From Planctomycetota bacterium (lineage in GTDB: Bacteria > Planctomycetota > Planctomycetia > Planctomycetales > Planctomycetaceae), in contig JACTNB010000006.1 of assembly GCA_014584345.1 (NCBI GenBank), positions 248,001 through 312,000 on the forward strand: a DNA stretch of 64,000 nucleotides, in the 5' to 3' direction. The notes below the pieces were generated by a model. The model had not been told where the DNA came from. It saw only the letters and a list, made by a program, of their open reading frames with translations, and ran no database searches. Of this stretch, positions 27,620 to 37,286 are shown piece after piece (the first letter of the stretch is position 1; each line of letters begins with the position of its first letter). Made by a program: the position numbers and the translations under genes.

Positions 27620-28396
27620 TCAACGCCTCACCGCGGCGGTCGGCTTGGGAGCATCCTCGTCCACAAGTCGGCTCCGCTCGTGCCCTTGCACAACCGTCTG
27701 GGGAGGCAGAATGCGGGCCACCCGAGCCATGGGGAAATACTTTCCGGGACATTGCGTCGGCTTGACTCGTCCATGCCCGACCACCTGTTCCGCCGATATC
27801 CGGTAGTCCCGTTTCAACAGAGTAACCAGGCGTTCCACCGCCCGCATTTGTGCCTCGGTGGGGTGATGCTCCTCGAAATTTCCAATCAGGCAAATACCGA
27901 TCCCCTGCTGGTTATAATTCGCGTCTCCGGCATGCGCCCCTTCCAGTTGTTCGTGCCAGCGAAACGTCGCTTCGATTTTCCCGTCTGGCATCCCCTGACC
28001 ATTGCCGATTACGAAATGATAGGCAATCCCACGCCAGGGCAAGCCTTGTGCGTCGACACGATTCCGATGCAGCTCATGGATGCCGGCCACACTCCCTTGA
28101 AGCGACGCGCTGTGATGCAGGACGATATATTTCCAATCGCGGGGCTTTGTCTCGGGCTTCCACGTTTCCATCCAATCCAGGAGAATCGGAGCCGGAGCTC
28201 TGGCCCCCTGTGGTGGAGGCTGCACTTGTGGCGTTTGCGAAATCTGTTGCCGAGTCTGGTTGTTCTGACGCTGCAGTAGCGTTTGCGTAAACCCCGAAAC
28301 CGGAGGCTGCCCCACCGCCGATCCGCCGATTCCCAGCACCAGGAGAGCCGGCAGCCAGGGAAGGGACCCGCGACCGGACGGACGAAGATTACGCAT
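27620..28396 (-). CDS. Secreted N-acetylmuramoyl-L-alanine amidase (Amidase_2/PGRP fold)
   Basis: The 258-residue protein begins MRNLRPSGRGSLPWLPALLVLGIGGSAVG, an export signal. A Gln/Pro-rich linker follows. The amidase domain shows YIVLHHSASLQGS with the first zinc His, GIAYHFVIGNGQGMPDGKIEATFRWHEQLEGAHAG, GIGICLIGNFEE, and VVGHGRVKPTQCPGKYFP with the second His and the Cys ligand. It would cleave the peptide from the glycan of peptidoglycan in the periplasm. The frame to 28612 has no better start. It is downstream of the HerA-like gene on the same strand but separated by 404 bp. Confidence 0.85.
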   Translation of the reverse strand: MRNLRPSGRGSLPWLPALLVLGIGGSAVGQPPVSGFTQTLLQRQNNQTRQQISQTPQVQPPPQGARAPAPILLDWMETWKPETKPRDWKYIVLHHSASLQGSVAGIHELHRNRVDAQGLPWRGIAYHFVIGNGQGMPDGKIEATFRWHEQLEGAHAGDANYNQQGIGICLIGNFEEHHPTEAQMRAVERLVTLLKRDYRISAEQVVGHGRVKPTQCPGKYFPMARVARILPPQTVVQGHERSRLVDEDAPKPTAAVRR

Positions 28397-28800
28397 GGCC
28401 AAGCGTCTGTTTCTGTCGGAGGGATTCAGAAAATTGACCCGCACGCACCGGGCACGGGAGGCCAGGTCAAGAAGAGACTCCCCCGTCGCAGGGGATTCGT
28501 CCGGCCCTGTCCTTATGCCCGAAACTGTACTTGGCCTCGAAAAACGTGTCAATTGGGGGTTCCCGGGGCGGACGGAAACGGGCCAATCCACCCGGCAGAT
28601 CATGGCCCGCAACTACCACGGAACGAGAAGCGGGAGAATCCGGGCAGACTTTCCGGAGCCCGCAAAGTCTGCGCGTTTTCCCCCTGCACCGCCAATTGCC
28701 GCCTGCCCGGAATTTTTCAAGTGTTTTCCGAGAATTGCGAATTCCGCTCCAGTCAGCCGGTGCGAGTACCCAGGAAACCTCCTTGCGCTGGTCTCGGCGT
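28397..28800. other. Gene-free interval between HerA-like and amidase genes
   Basis: No coding frame with family features is present. An inverted repeat with 7-bp arms AGACTTT/AAAGTCT lies at about 28646-28670, but no T-run follows on the minus strand, so it is a weak terminator candidate at best. The amidase promoter is presumably here. Confidence 0.4.
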
Positions 28801-31344
28801 TTATTCCGATTGGGATGCGAGTTCGAACAGCGGCATTGTCCGACCGGTCTGGTCGCAGGCAAATGGGAGCCAGGCAAGTGCGACCTCCGCCACCGTGATA
28901 TCCGTTTTCCGGGGACGCACGGGATAGGGGGTCACATTCAGTGTTTCCGGATTGACGGACTGATCGAGTTGCTCCACGTCACGATCGAATTGATCTTCCA
29001 GTTCGCGGAGTTTTTTCTGCTCGATTTCAAGTCGTTCAATGGATCGTGCGAGACTTTCCTTGCCCGAGGAAAGACGGCCCGCGCTGCGCATGGCGGTAGC
29101 CGCCTTCGAGACATTGGTTTGCGTAGCGACACGCCGCCCCATCAATGCCCCCAGGATCGAGGAGCCGATGGAGATAAACGACGAATAGGACTTTTCCTTG
29201 TACTGCGACTGTTCCCGCTTGACACGTTCTTCCGCGCGGAGCACGCGTTCGCGTGCGGAGGCAAATCGAGTGGAGTATCGGGCCTTCAATTTTTCCACTT
29301 CCAGATCATTCCGTTCGCGCTGCAGCTGAGCGACTCGCAAACGAAATGCCGCTTCCGTTTCCGTGGGAGTGGAAAACAGACTGGGCTGGCTGTGTTGCCA
29401 CAGCGGTAGTGTCACTTCCCGATAAATGTGCTCACGCAGTTGCTTTTGCCAAGTGCGAAACTTTGTCGAACGGGTCAGATCCCCTGAAATCCGCTGGAAT
29501 CTGGCGGCTTCCAGCGGCGCATTGTCGAACCGGATCTCCGGTTCCCAGACGACACGTCCCAAATCCCACACGTCGACGACGGCATCCGCGTAGTCCTCCA
29601 CCAGAAAGGCCGCTTCCCGCCACAGATCGACCTCGGCCCTTGTCTCGGCAAAGTGGATTTTCGTCAGCCCGAGTACCGCGGGATGATACACCAGTGTTGC
29701 ACCACGCGGCAGCGCGCGCACGGGAGCCAGGTAACGTTGCACAACCGCATCGGTCAGGCTGGGTGGCAATTCGGTGTATCCAAGCGGGTCGGTGCCGTCT
29801 CGTCTCGAAAAAGCCCCCGTCGAAGCCCCTTCGGAAGCAGGCGTTGTACTGCCCGACGGGCCGGCAGTAACGGAACTTCCGGCCCTTGGCGCGACGACTT
29901 CGGGAATGCCCGGTGAATCGGTCGACTTGCGATCACTCATCAGGCGTGCAATTTGTTGGCGCGTGAGTGGACCACGCAAATAGGAAAGTGCCCAGCGCGT
30001 CTGAAACACCACGGGGTGATCCTCGTGCACATTGTGCAACAGGAATGTTCGCTGCCCGAGACCCGACAGGATGAGTGCCATTTCCGCGCGATCGAAGCGC
30101 GCGCCGGTCGAGCCCGCCACGCTTTCCAGTCCGTCCAACACCCGCGACTTGTCCCGCTCGGTCTGCAAACGCCCCAGGAACCAGGTCCCCGTGTTCGATA
30201 ACCCCTTGTAATCCAGATCCACCGGATTCTGCGTCGCCAGGACAATCCCCACGCCAAACGCCCGGGCCTGCTTCAGCAAGGTCAACATCGGTAGCTTACT
30301 GGGGGGATTGGCCGTCGGCGGAAAGAAACCGAACACTTCATCCATGTACAAAATCGCCCGCAGCGTACTGGTTCCTGGCTGACTCCTGACCCACGACAGC
30401 AATTCGTTGAGTAGCACCGTCACGAAAAACATCCGCTCCGCATCGCCCAGATGGGCAATCGACATGATCGAAATGCGAGGCTTGCCCGCCGGCGTGACCA
30501 GCAGGTGTTCGATATTCAACGGTTCCCCCTGCATCCAGGCGGCAAAACCGGGCGAGGCCAGTAGATTATTCACGGAAATCGCGAAGTTGAAACGCTCCTT
30601 CTGGGGAAAGAAGGTTTCCAGGTCCAGGAACCCCACTTTCTCGAAGGGGGGCTGTTGAATTTCGTGCAGGATTTGCGGTATCGTCAAACTGCGTCCCTGT
30701 TTCCAGGCTCCCCCAATGATCGTGGACAGCAGAATGTGTTCGCGACTGCTGATGGGATCTGCATCGATCTTCAACAGTGCCAGCAGACTCGAAACCGCGG
30801 ACATCACCCGATCGCGAAAGGCATCGGAATCTTGCAGTACCGCAGCCGACGGCGCGCGAAACGATTGCAAGATGGACAAGGGCAAACCCGCATCGCTACC
30901 GGGAGTGTATATTGCCACATCGGCGGAATCCTTCAATAATTGTATCCGCTCCGGAGACTGATCCCATTCCGATAATCCCTCGCGCCAGCGTTCCGCCACC
31001 TGCTCCGCGTACCCCGCGGGTGTCTCCCCCCGGCGCAACGCTTCCCCCTCGTCGATCCAGGGAAGAAAATCGCCCCCCGCCAAATCGGGAAATGTCAGCA
31101 ACAGGTTCCCCAGATCCCCTTTGGGATCGATCGCGATCACTGGCACATGATCGATGGCAGCTTCTTCCAGCAGCGATAGACACAACCCCGTCTTTCCACT
31201 CCCCGTCATGCCGACGCAAACGGCATGCGTGGTCAGATCCTTGCTGTCGTACAGCACGAGATCGGAAAGTGGCTTCCTCTCGTTCAGATCGTACTCACGC
31301 CCCAGATAAAAGACTCCCAGTTTCTCGTAATGCGGCAGTGACAT
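28801..31344 (-). CDS. HerA/DUF87-type ATPase with C-terminal coiled coil
   Basis: The protein has about 847 residues. The N-terminus carries VGREYD-like LGREYDLN and the Walker A motif GMTGSGKT (about 45-52). IAIDPKGDLGNLL is a switch-like segment, and Walker B ILYMDE is near 331-336, followed by the LKQARAFGVGIVLATQNPVDLDYKGLSNTGTWFLGRL stretch found in HerA/VirB4-like and DUF853/DUF87 proteins. The C-terminal third has long charged helices (RERNDLEVEKLKARYSTRFASARERVLRAEERVKREQ). It probably moves DNA or remodels a complex; no nuclease partner (NurA) is next to it. ATG 31344 has GGAA seven bases upstream; ATG 31392 is the alternative. Confidence 0.82.
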   Translation of the reverse strand: MSLPHYEKLGVFYLGREYDLNERKPLSDLVLYDSKDLTTHAVCVGMTGSGKTGLCLSLLEEAAIDHVPVIAIDPKGDLGNLLLTFPDLAGGDFLPWIDEGEALRRGETPAGYAEQVAERWREGLSEWDQSPERIQLLKDSADVAIYTPGSDAGLPLSILQSFRAPSAAVLQDSDAFRDRVMSAVSSLLALLKIDADPISSREHILLSTIIGGAWKQGRSLTIPQILHEIQQPPFEKVGFLDLETFFPQKERFNFAISVNNLLASPGFAAWMQGEPLNIEHLLVTPAGKPRISIMSIAHLGDAERMFFVTVLLNELLSWVRSQPGTSTLRAILYMDEVFGFFPPTANPPSKLPMLTLLKQARAFGVGIVLATQNPVDLDYKGLSNTGTWFLGRLQTERDKSRVLDGLESVAGSTGARFDRAEMALILSGLGQRTFLLHNVHEDHPVVFQTRWALSYLRGPLTRQQIARLMSDRKSTDSPGIPEVVAPRAGSSVTAGPSGSTTPASEGASTGAFSRRDGTDPLGYTELPPSLTDAVVQRYLAPVRALPRGATLVYHPAVLGLTKIHFAETRAEVDLWREAAFLVEDYADAVVDVWDLGRVVWEPEIRFDNAPLEAARFQRISGDLTRSTKFRTWQKQLREHIYREVTLPLWQHSQPSLFSTPTETEAAFRLRVAQLQRERNDLEVEKLKARYSTRFASARERVLRAEERVKREQSQYKEKSYSSFISIGSSILGALMGRRVATQTNVSKAATAMRSAGRLSSGKESLARSIERLEIEQKKLRELEDQFDRDVEQLDQSVNPETLNVTPYPVRPRKTDITVAEVALAWLPFACDQTGRTMPLFELASQSE

Positions 31345-31735
31345 CGTGAATTCCGGCAATAGAGTACAAGGCGGCAGGTCTGCCGTGGACATCCTGTTCT
31401 GAGTGAACTGTGGTTTCTCCGTGCCAGAAAATCAACTCTTGGTCCGCTTGACGGCAGGTCTGCCCCCCCATGGACGCGACAGGCCACATCTTACCGGACT
31501 CACTTCAAACCGACACATAATTTGGCTATACAATACAGGAACAGGAAACAGGGTGTGGCTTCGCGCCCAGATGTGTTCAATCGAGAACGAATACCATCGA
31601 GAACGAAAGTGTTTTGTGACAGTATCTTTTTTGGGCTGGGTGCCACGGGCCTCGCCAGTGCACCCCCTGTTGACCGAAATCTGCAAGGCAATGCCAATAG
31701 CAAAAGATTCCTTGCACTGATAGACCAGTCGCGTC
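31345..31735. other. Divergent gene-free interval
   Basis: The interval lies between the divergent HerA-like and DUF3467 genes. A possible -10-like TACAAT lies near 31528, but no paired -35 is clear. Short open frames here have no family features. It holds no repeat or strong hairpin. Confidence 0.35.
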
Positions 31736-32446
31736 ATGAACGATGATCAATCCGAGAACAACTTCGCCCCCAATTCCCCCCGCCCGTTACAGGGCGAATT
31801 ACTGCATCGAGCAATGACGGCTCGCGTGCGGGAACAAGCCAGCCGGGGGACCTTTGCCAACGCCGCCATCGTACTGAGCGGACTCCAGGAATTTGTGATC
31901 GACTTTATCCTGCGGATGGGACAAAACGATCGAATTGCGGCTCGGGTGATCCTTGCGTTTCCCGTCGCCGAACAATTCGTGCATGCGTTGAATGAAAACC
32001 TGTCGAAATACGAACGGCAATTCGGCCCGATCACGCTACCGGGGCGCACGGCAGGGGCAGTTACTCCCGCTGTATCCCAGCCGCGAGCGGATGCAGTGTC
32101 GCCACCCCAGGCTCCGCCGATACCCTCCCCTCCCCCCGCATCCGCTGGTGGCGTGGATGCGGTCGAGGCGCAGCCTGCCGATCCCGCATCCGTCCCTCCC
32201 CCCGCGATTGAAGAAATTTATGCAGAGCTCAAGCTGGAGGATGATATGCTCGGGGGAGTCTATGCGAATGGCGTCCTCATCCGGCATACCGCGGCAGAGT
32301 TTTGTTTTGATTTCGTTGCCAACATATTTCCGCGCTCAATTGTAAACGCCCGCGTCTTCATGGCCGCGCCCCATGTCCCGTCGCTGGTAGCTTCCTTGGC
32401 CCATTCCTGCGAGCAGTTTCGACGTCGTCAGGATCATGCGGGCTGA
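31736..32446 (+). CDS. Tandem DUF3467 protein
   Basis: The 236-residue protein contains two DUF3467-like units joined by a Pro/Ala-rich linker. Unit 1 is residues about 37-98 (RGTFANAAIVLSGLQEFVIDF, ARVILAFPVAEQFVHALNENLSKYE). Unit 2 is about 175-232 (GGVYANGVLIRHTAAEFCFDF, ARVFMAAPHVPSLVASL). In both units the YAN/FAN, EF-x-DF and AR-V blocks align. DUF3467 proteins are usually about 100 residues with one unit, and their function is unknown. The duplication may give an internal dimer. It stands divergent from the HerA-like gene and upstream of the Nudix gene (35 bp), so those two are probably co-transcribed. Confidence 0.72.
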   Translation: MNDDQSENNFAPNSPRPLQGELLHRAMTARVREQASRGTFANAAIVLSGLQEFVIDFILRMGQNDRIAARVILAFPVAEQFVHALNENLSKYERQFGPITLPGRTAGAVTPAVSQPRADAVSPPQAPPIPSPPPASAGGVDAVEAQPADPASVPPPAIEEIYAELKLEDDMLGGVYANGVLIRHTAAEFCFDFVANIFPRSIVNARVFMAAPHVPSLVASLAHSCEQFRRRQDHAG

Positions 32447-32481
32447 CGATTTTCAGATTTTCAGCGGATAGGTTTCTTGTC

Positions 32482-33036
32482 ATGTCGAACGATTGTGTCA
32501 ATCACCGGTTCTGCAAGCAAATTCCGGAAGGGGACGACCGGGAACGCATGATCTGCACTGACTGTGGCTGGATTCACTATGAAAATCCAAAGATCATCGT
32601 CGGAGCTGTTGCCACGTGGGAAGATCGCCTGCTGCTGTGTCGCCGGGGAATTGAACCACGCAAGGGATACTGGACCATTCCCTCCGGGTTCATGGAACTT
32701 TGTGAAACAGCGGAACAGGGAGCAGCCCGCGAAGCGTGGGAAGAAGCCCGCGCCCGCTTGAAAATCGGAAACCTGCTCGGACTCTACTCCATTCCACGTG
32801 CCGCCCAAGTTCATATGATTTACCGAGCCCGGATGCTGACGCCCGATTTTGGGCCCGGGCCCGAAAGCCTCGAAGTGAAACTCGTGGCATGGGAGGATAT
32901 TCCCTGGGAGGACCTTGCCTTCCTTTCCAATCACTGGGCATTGCGCCATTTCCATCTGGCGCGCGACTGGGATGACTTTCCCCCCTTTAGCGTCCCCGAG
33001 GAAGATGTTGAGAAGGTCGCAATCCGCCCCTGTTGA
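32482..33036 (+). CDS. Nudix hydrolase with N-terminal zinc-ribbon-like segment
   Basis: The 184-residue protein begins with a small Cys pattern (CVNHRFCKQI, MICTDCGW) that may bind zinc, as in the NUDX23/ADP-ribose pyrophosphatase group. The Nudix box runs from GFMELCETAEQGAAREAWEEA (GX5EX7REUXEEX form), with the last Gly replaced by Ala, as in several relatives. The surrounding GAVATWEDRLLLCRRGIEPRKGYWTIPSG fits. The substrate could be a nucleotide-sugar or dinucleotide; it cannot be fixed from sequence. The Glu residues of the box that bind Mg are all present. Confidence 0.87.
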   Translation: MSNDCVNHRFCKQIPEGDDRERMICTDCGWIHYENPKIIVGAVATWEDRLLLCRRGIEPRKGYWTIPSGFMELCETAEQGAAREAWEEARARLKIGNLLGLYSIPRAAQVHMIYRARMLTPDFGPGPESLEVKLVAWEDIPWEDLAFLSNHWALRHFHLARDWDDFPPFSVPEEDVEKVAIRPC

Positions 33037-33324
33037 GCTCCGGCAGGAAAGTCGCCTTCCGATTCAGCAGCTAGCGCAACACAATACTGAATAATAATTT
33101 ACACCGAAATGACAGACACATTGGCAGCCTTATTCCTTGCCGTGATACACATATTTCCAGAACCCCGGTACTAGGGAATTCTGCTGATTTTTTCGCATCC
33201 ACCGGAATTTTATGGGAAAATGGGGATCCTGCGAGATATAGTTAAGCACACAGACTGCATCCAATGAGCAACAAGCCTCAGGCAAGCGGTCAAGTGGATT
33301 TATTCGATCAATGAAAGGGATCCC

Positions 33325-33843
33325 ATGCAATTCCATCGACTCGGCATGACAATGACGTTTGCGGCCTTGTTATTGGCGGGCATCGTGCAAGCGCAGCCCC
33401 GCTTTCCGAGTTCCAGCGATTTGCAGCTCAGTGAACCCGCCCCGCTACCGTTCGCTCCCGGTCAGCAGCCCTTGGATCACGGTGCCTACTATGCTCCGAA
33501 CATTGATCAAATTCAGCCCATCACCCCTTATCACGAGGGGGGCACCTACGTCGGGGGAGCAATGTTGGAACTTTATCCCCATGTTGTGTACAGGGATACG
33601 AGAAAAATTCACCCCCATGCCATTCCTTATCTGGTGGAAGTTCCCCTGCCGCAACCGCGTCGCAAAGGCTGCCTGGATTGTGGGCCGACCTGTGGCTATG
33701 TAAAAATTTGCGTTCCGCCCTGCGAAACACCTTGCGTGCGCGTCCGGCGTCACGGATATAAGTTGCAGTACGACTTCGGCAAGTTTCAGGTCGATGTGGT
33801 CGTTCGCCGCGATGGACGGGTGATTGTAAATTACGACGCCTGA
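33325..33843 (+). CDS. Secreted Cys-containing hypothetical protein
   Basis: The 172-residue protein has an N-terminal signal (MQFHRLGMTMTFAALLLAGIVQAQ) and an AAAGGGA ribosome site a few bases upstream. The middle is Pro/Gly/Tyr-rich. The C-terminal half holds six Cys residues in GCLDCGPTCGYVKICVPPCETPCVRV, followed by a beta-rich end (KLQYDFGKFQVDVVVRRDGRVIVNYDA). The Cys pairs could form disulfides after export. No family is recognised; proteins of this style are common in planctomycetes. It converges on the flavoprotein gene with about 90 bp between. Confidence 0.65.
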   Translation: MQFHRLGMTMTFAALLLAGIVQAQPRFPSSSDLQLSEPAPLPFAPGQQPLDHGAYYAPNIDQIQPITPYHEGGTYVGGAMLELYPHVVYRDTRKIHPHAIPYLVEVPLPQPRRKGCLDCGPTCGYVKICVPPCETPCVRVRRHGYKLQYDFGKFQVDVVVRRDGRVIVNYDA

Positions 33844-33932
33844 GCGAGGATCGTCCTGCATTCGCCCTCACTTTTCGCAAGTCTGCCTCCACATGCAGGC
33901 TGAGGTGGAACGCGATTCCTATCGAAGGTTGC

Positions 33933-35441
33933 TTAACAGGATTCCACCAGCGTGGGGATAGCTTGAGGTACCCCCCAACGTAAAGCCGATTCATCGAAAA
34001 CACGGGTGGTTTGCCGGTATTCATACGCGGCCCCCGCCCAGTTATTCACGATGTGCCCTTCCGCGTCCTTGTACCAGTTGCCACACGCCTCATTCCAGAC
34101 CAGCTTGCCCAGTTTCTGCTGGAGCAAAGTGTCGTACTGGTGCGTGGCTTCCGAGGTCACTTCGGCCGTCTGACTTTGTTGAGCACGCATCCGTTTCAGG
34201 CATTGCAGGATCCAGCGGACCTGGCATTCGACCATGAAGATAATCGAATTATGCCCCAGGTTCGTGTTCGGACCGTACAGCATGAAGAAGTTGGGGAATT
34301 CCGGCACCATGATCCCCAGGTAGGTGCGGGGCCTTTCGCCCCAGTAGTCATTGAGACTCTGGCCATTTCGACCAAGGATGGACATCGGTGCGAGAAATTT
34401 GGTCGATTGAAACCCGGTGGCATACACAATGGCATCGACGGGGATCGTCTTTTCCCCCGTGGAGACCCCCGAGGAAGTAATCGCCGCCGCCCCTTCGGGA
34501 ATGACGGTGACATTCTCCTGGCCCAGCGACTGCAGGTAATTGTCGGACAACAGGACCCGCTTGCAACCGGCAGGATACTTCGGGATGACTGTCCGCCAGA
34601 GTTTTTTCGGCAGATGCTCCCGCATTTGCATTACCAGCCAGGTACGAAACCGCAGGTTTTTTTCCGTCCCCCGTTCATAGTATTGAAACAGGTGTTCCTG
34701 CGTCCGAAACAGTTTCCAGCGGTGCAGCAGTGCGACTCCTGGCACAAAGCGGAAACAGGCCTTGGCAAGCGCGGAATACTCGTAATCCCCACGCGGTGCG
34801 ATGTAGGTGGGGGACCGTTGAAATACAGAGACATGCCTGGCGACCTTGGCCAGTTCGGGAATCACCTGAATGGCCGAGGCCCCACTGCCGATGACCGCGA
34901 TGTTGCGATCGGTCGGATCAAAGGCATGATCCCATTGCGCGGTATGGAATTGAGGCCCCGCAAAGGTCTCGCGGCCCGGCAGGTCTGGAATTTTGGGACG
35001 ACTTAACTGCCCCACCGCGCTGATGAAAATATCGGCGGCCAGCAGCTCGCCGCCGCGCAGTTTGATTCGCCACTGCGCGGTCTCTTCAGAGAATTCCGCG
35101 GATTCCACCACCTCGCCGAACCGAATGTGCGAGCGCACGCCGAACCGGTCTGCACATTGGCGAAAGTAATCCAGCAACTCGGGCTGCAGAGCGTATTTGC
35201 GAGTCCAGTCGTATTTTTTGGCAAAGGAAAACGAATACAGCATGGCAGGGACATCGCAACCACACCCGGGATAGGAATTATCGAACCAGGTCCCGGCCAC
35301 TTCAGTAGATTTCTCGATGAGCGTAAAGGAGTGGATGCCTGCCCGCTTGAGTTGTATCGCCATGCACAGGCCACTCAAGCCTGCTCCAACAATTACGATC
35401 CGGGGAAAGGAGTTCGCCTCGCGGGGGGAGTTGTTGTTCAT
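33933..35441 (-). CDS. Flavin-containing monooxygenase, Baeyer-Villiger type
   Basis: The 502-residue protein has the FAD motif GAGLSGL near residue 18 and the downstream EVAGTWFDNSYPGCGCDVPAMLYSFSF region typical of BVMOs. The Baeyer-Villiger fingerprint FxGxxxHTxxW is present as FAGPQFHTAQWDH. GSGASAIQVIPELA gives the NADPH-binding GxGxSA. It should insert oxygen into ketones or oxidise N/S atoms using NADPH and O2; the substrate is unknown. The start has no strong ribosome site. It is isolated: about 280 bp separate it from the next minus-strand gene. Confidence 0.9.
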   Translation of the reverse strand: MNNNSPREANSFPRIVIVGAGLSGLCMAIQLKRAGIHSFTLIEKSTEVAGTWFDNSYPGCGCDVPAMLYSFSFAKKYDWTRKYALQPELLDYFRQCADRFGVRSHIRFGEVVESAEFSEETAQWRIKLRGGELLAADIFISAVGQLSRPKIPDLPGRETFAGPQFHTAQWDHAFDPTDRNIAVIGSGASAIQVIPELAKVARHVSVFQRSPTYIAPRGDYEYSALAKACFRFVPGVALLHRWKLFRTQEHLFQYYERGTEKNLRFRTWLVMQMREHLPKKLWRTVIPKYPAGCKRVLLSDNYLQSLGQENVTVIPEGAAAITSSGVSTGEKTIPVDAIVYATGFQSTKFLAPMSILGRNGQSLNDYWGERPRTYLGIMVPEFPNFFMLYGPNTNLGHNSIIFMVECQVRWILQCLKRMRAQQSQTAEVTSEATHQYDTLLQQKLGKLVWNEACGNWYKDAEGHIVNNWAGAAYEYRQTTRVFDESALRWGVPQAIPTLVESC

Positions 35442-35724
35442 CTGCTGCGATGCTCTGCGTCACGGGTGCGGAAGGGGTGTAAACAATCATGCGATGATTT
35501 CGAGCTGGCGAGATCACGCTGGCGGGGAAACAATCGGCACGCCCTATGATAAAACAGAGGATTCGCGAAGATCCAGCATGCAAGGATGTAATTTGGTCGC
35601 ACTTCTGGTTGATGGAACCCGGGCACATGCTCCCGCAACTCCTTGTCCCACAACACTCCGGCATCGTTCTCCACGTGGATTCACCAAGCAAACTGGGGAA
35701 ATCCGCATCCGAACCCTCATTGGC

Positions 35725-36393
35725 TCAGCGTGCTTGCGATTTCAATGTGATCTTATTCAGGCGGGCCAGCAAGTCGCGTTCCAATTCCAGATCGCGTCCC
35801 TGGGGAATCCAGCCCGACGGTCGCGATTGTCCGACAACCTGGCTCAAATCCCGTTCCAGAGGCGCGCTTTCCTGAAATGTGGCACCACCAGGCGAATTCG
35901 CGGCGACAGCATCGAGATTTTCCAGTTCCTTGAGGGCGACCACCTGCACCGCGTACCCTTGTTGGCATGGGGAGATGGTCACAATGACTTTCCGCCGGAT
36001 CGACTGCAAGGTGCTCTCGAAACGATTCTGCCACCCCACGGACTCCTTGTGCCAAGGTTCGAGGATGCCCGAGCCGACCCGAAATTTCGTTTCAATGGTG
36101 CGGGCCTGACGATTTTCCCGTTCGATCTCGAAGTGATACTCGTGGAGCACATCGACAATTTGTTCCCAGGCGACGTCCTCGTTTGCGGTGGAAATCAGCA
36201 GGGGATTGGAGACAGCCGCCAGCGAAGCATTCCGACTGCCCGGCAGCGCGCACCCCGAGACCAGCAAGGCGGCAAGCAGAATCAGGACGAGCAGTCCGTG
36301 CACCTGTCGGTTCCTGAAAGGGAGGAGGCGAGACAAACCGTTTTCGAGCGGGCAGTTTCGCTGATACCCGGAATTCGGGCAAGAGGAAATCAA
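35725..36393 (-). CDS. Hypothetical lipoprotein coupled to DUF58 gene
   Basis: The 222-residue protein has a lipobox (LLVSGC, Cys48) after a strong hydrophobic core LLVLILLAALLVSGC. The n-region is unusually long, about 30 residues, and a GTG at residue 31 could be the true start. The mature part contains a mixed alpha/beta domain (WEQIVDVLHEYHFEIERENRQARTIETKF, KVIVTISPCQQGYAVQVVALKELENL) with no recognised family. Its ATG overlaps the stop of the DUF58 gene (ATGA at 36390-36393), implying translational coupling, so the two may act in the same process. Confidence 0.65.
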   Translation of the reverse strand: MISSCPNSGYQRNCPLENGLSRLLPFRNRQVHGLLVLILLAALLVSGCALPGSRNASLAAVSNPLLISTANEDVAWEQIVDVLHEYHFEIERENRQARTIETKFRVGSGILEPWHKESVGWQNRFESTLQSIRRKVIVTISPCQQGYAVQVVALKELENLDAVAANSPGGATFQESAPLERDLSQVVGQSRPSGWIPQGRDLELERDLLARLNKITLKSQAR

Positions 36394-37286
36394 AAACGGG
36401 CCTGACGCTGGGAAAGATATTCAACCAAGGCCTTGTCAAAGCGATTACTGGTATCGAGTGGCACAAAATCGATACCGGATGCCCGGCATTCCTTCTGGTA
36501 GATATCCCGAAGCTGCCGGACAGCGGACAGATATTCCTCCCGGATTCCCGAGGCATCGAGTTTCAGTTCCCGATTGGTTTCCGGATCGCGCAAGGAGACC
36601 GAACCGGAAAAGGGAAAGGTCACCTCGGCTTCGTCCAGCACATGAAACAGAATAATATCGTGCCCTGCGTGGCGGAGCAGCCTGAGAGATTCCAGGACGG
36701 GTTCGGGAGCCACCAGCAGATCCGAGAAGACCATAATCAGACTTTTGTGTCGTATCATGGGGGCGAAACGACGCAAGGAGTCGGCCACATCGGTCTGCCC
36801 CGTCGGGCGTGCCTTCGCCAGCAACGCGAGAATCTGAGGCAACTGGGAGCGGCGACTTTTCGCGGGCAATATCGTCCGCAGTTTTTCGTCGAACAGGACT
36901 AGCCCGACTGGATCCTGCTGATGAATCATCATGTACGCCAGCGCCGCCGCCAGAGAGACGCTGTACTCGAACTTCGTCAACTGCTGGCGAAATGTGTACC
37001 CCATGCTTTCCGACAAATCGAGCAGGAGATACCCCGTAATGTTCGTTTCCGCCTGGTATTTTTTGACGTAGTAGCGATCTGTCTTAGCGTATACCAGCCA
37101 GTCGATATCCTTGGGATCGTCCCCTGTGGCATAGCGCCGGTGCTCACTGAATTCGACACTAAACCCATGAAAGGGACTGGCATGCAGACCACTCAAAAAC
37201 CCTTCCACGATAAAGCGGGCCCGCAAATCGAGCCGGGCGACATTGCGGATCACTTCGGGTTTCAGATATTGCTCGGCTGAGGACAT
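36390..37286 (-). CDS. DUF58 (von Willebrand-A-like) protein
   Basis: The 298-residue protein from ATG 37286 (MSSAEQYLKPEVIRNVARLDLRARFIVEGFLSG) carries the DUF58 core: HRRYATGDDPKDIDWLVYAKTDRYYVKKYQAETN, then the vWA-type sequence LLLDLSESMGY with DxSxS-like metal residues, and IMVFSDLLVAPEPVLESL. Such proteins usually form operons with a MoxR AAA ATPase and serve as chaperone-like or membrane-associated partners. No MoxR gene is visible beside it here. The frame upstream to 37526 is rejected because it lacks family similarity. It is divergent from the TPR lipoprotein gene. Confidence 0.87.
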   Translation of the reverse strand: MSSAEQYLKPEVIRNVARLDLRARFIVEGFLSGLHASPFHGFSVEFSEHRRYATGDDPKDIDWLVYAKTDRYYVKKYQAETNITGYLLLDLSESMGYTFRQQLTKFEYSVSLAAALAYMMIHQQDPVGLVLFDEKLRTILPAKSRRSQLPQILALLAKARPTGQTDVADSLRRFAPMIRHKSLIMVFSDLLVAPEPVLESLRLLRHAGHDIILFHVLDEAEVTFPFSGSVSLRDPETNRELKLDASGIREEYLSAVRQLRDIYQKECRASGIDFVPLDTSNRFDKALVEYLSQRQARF

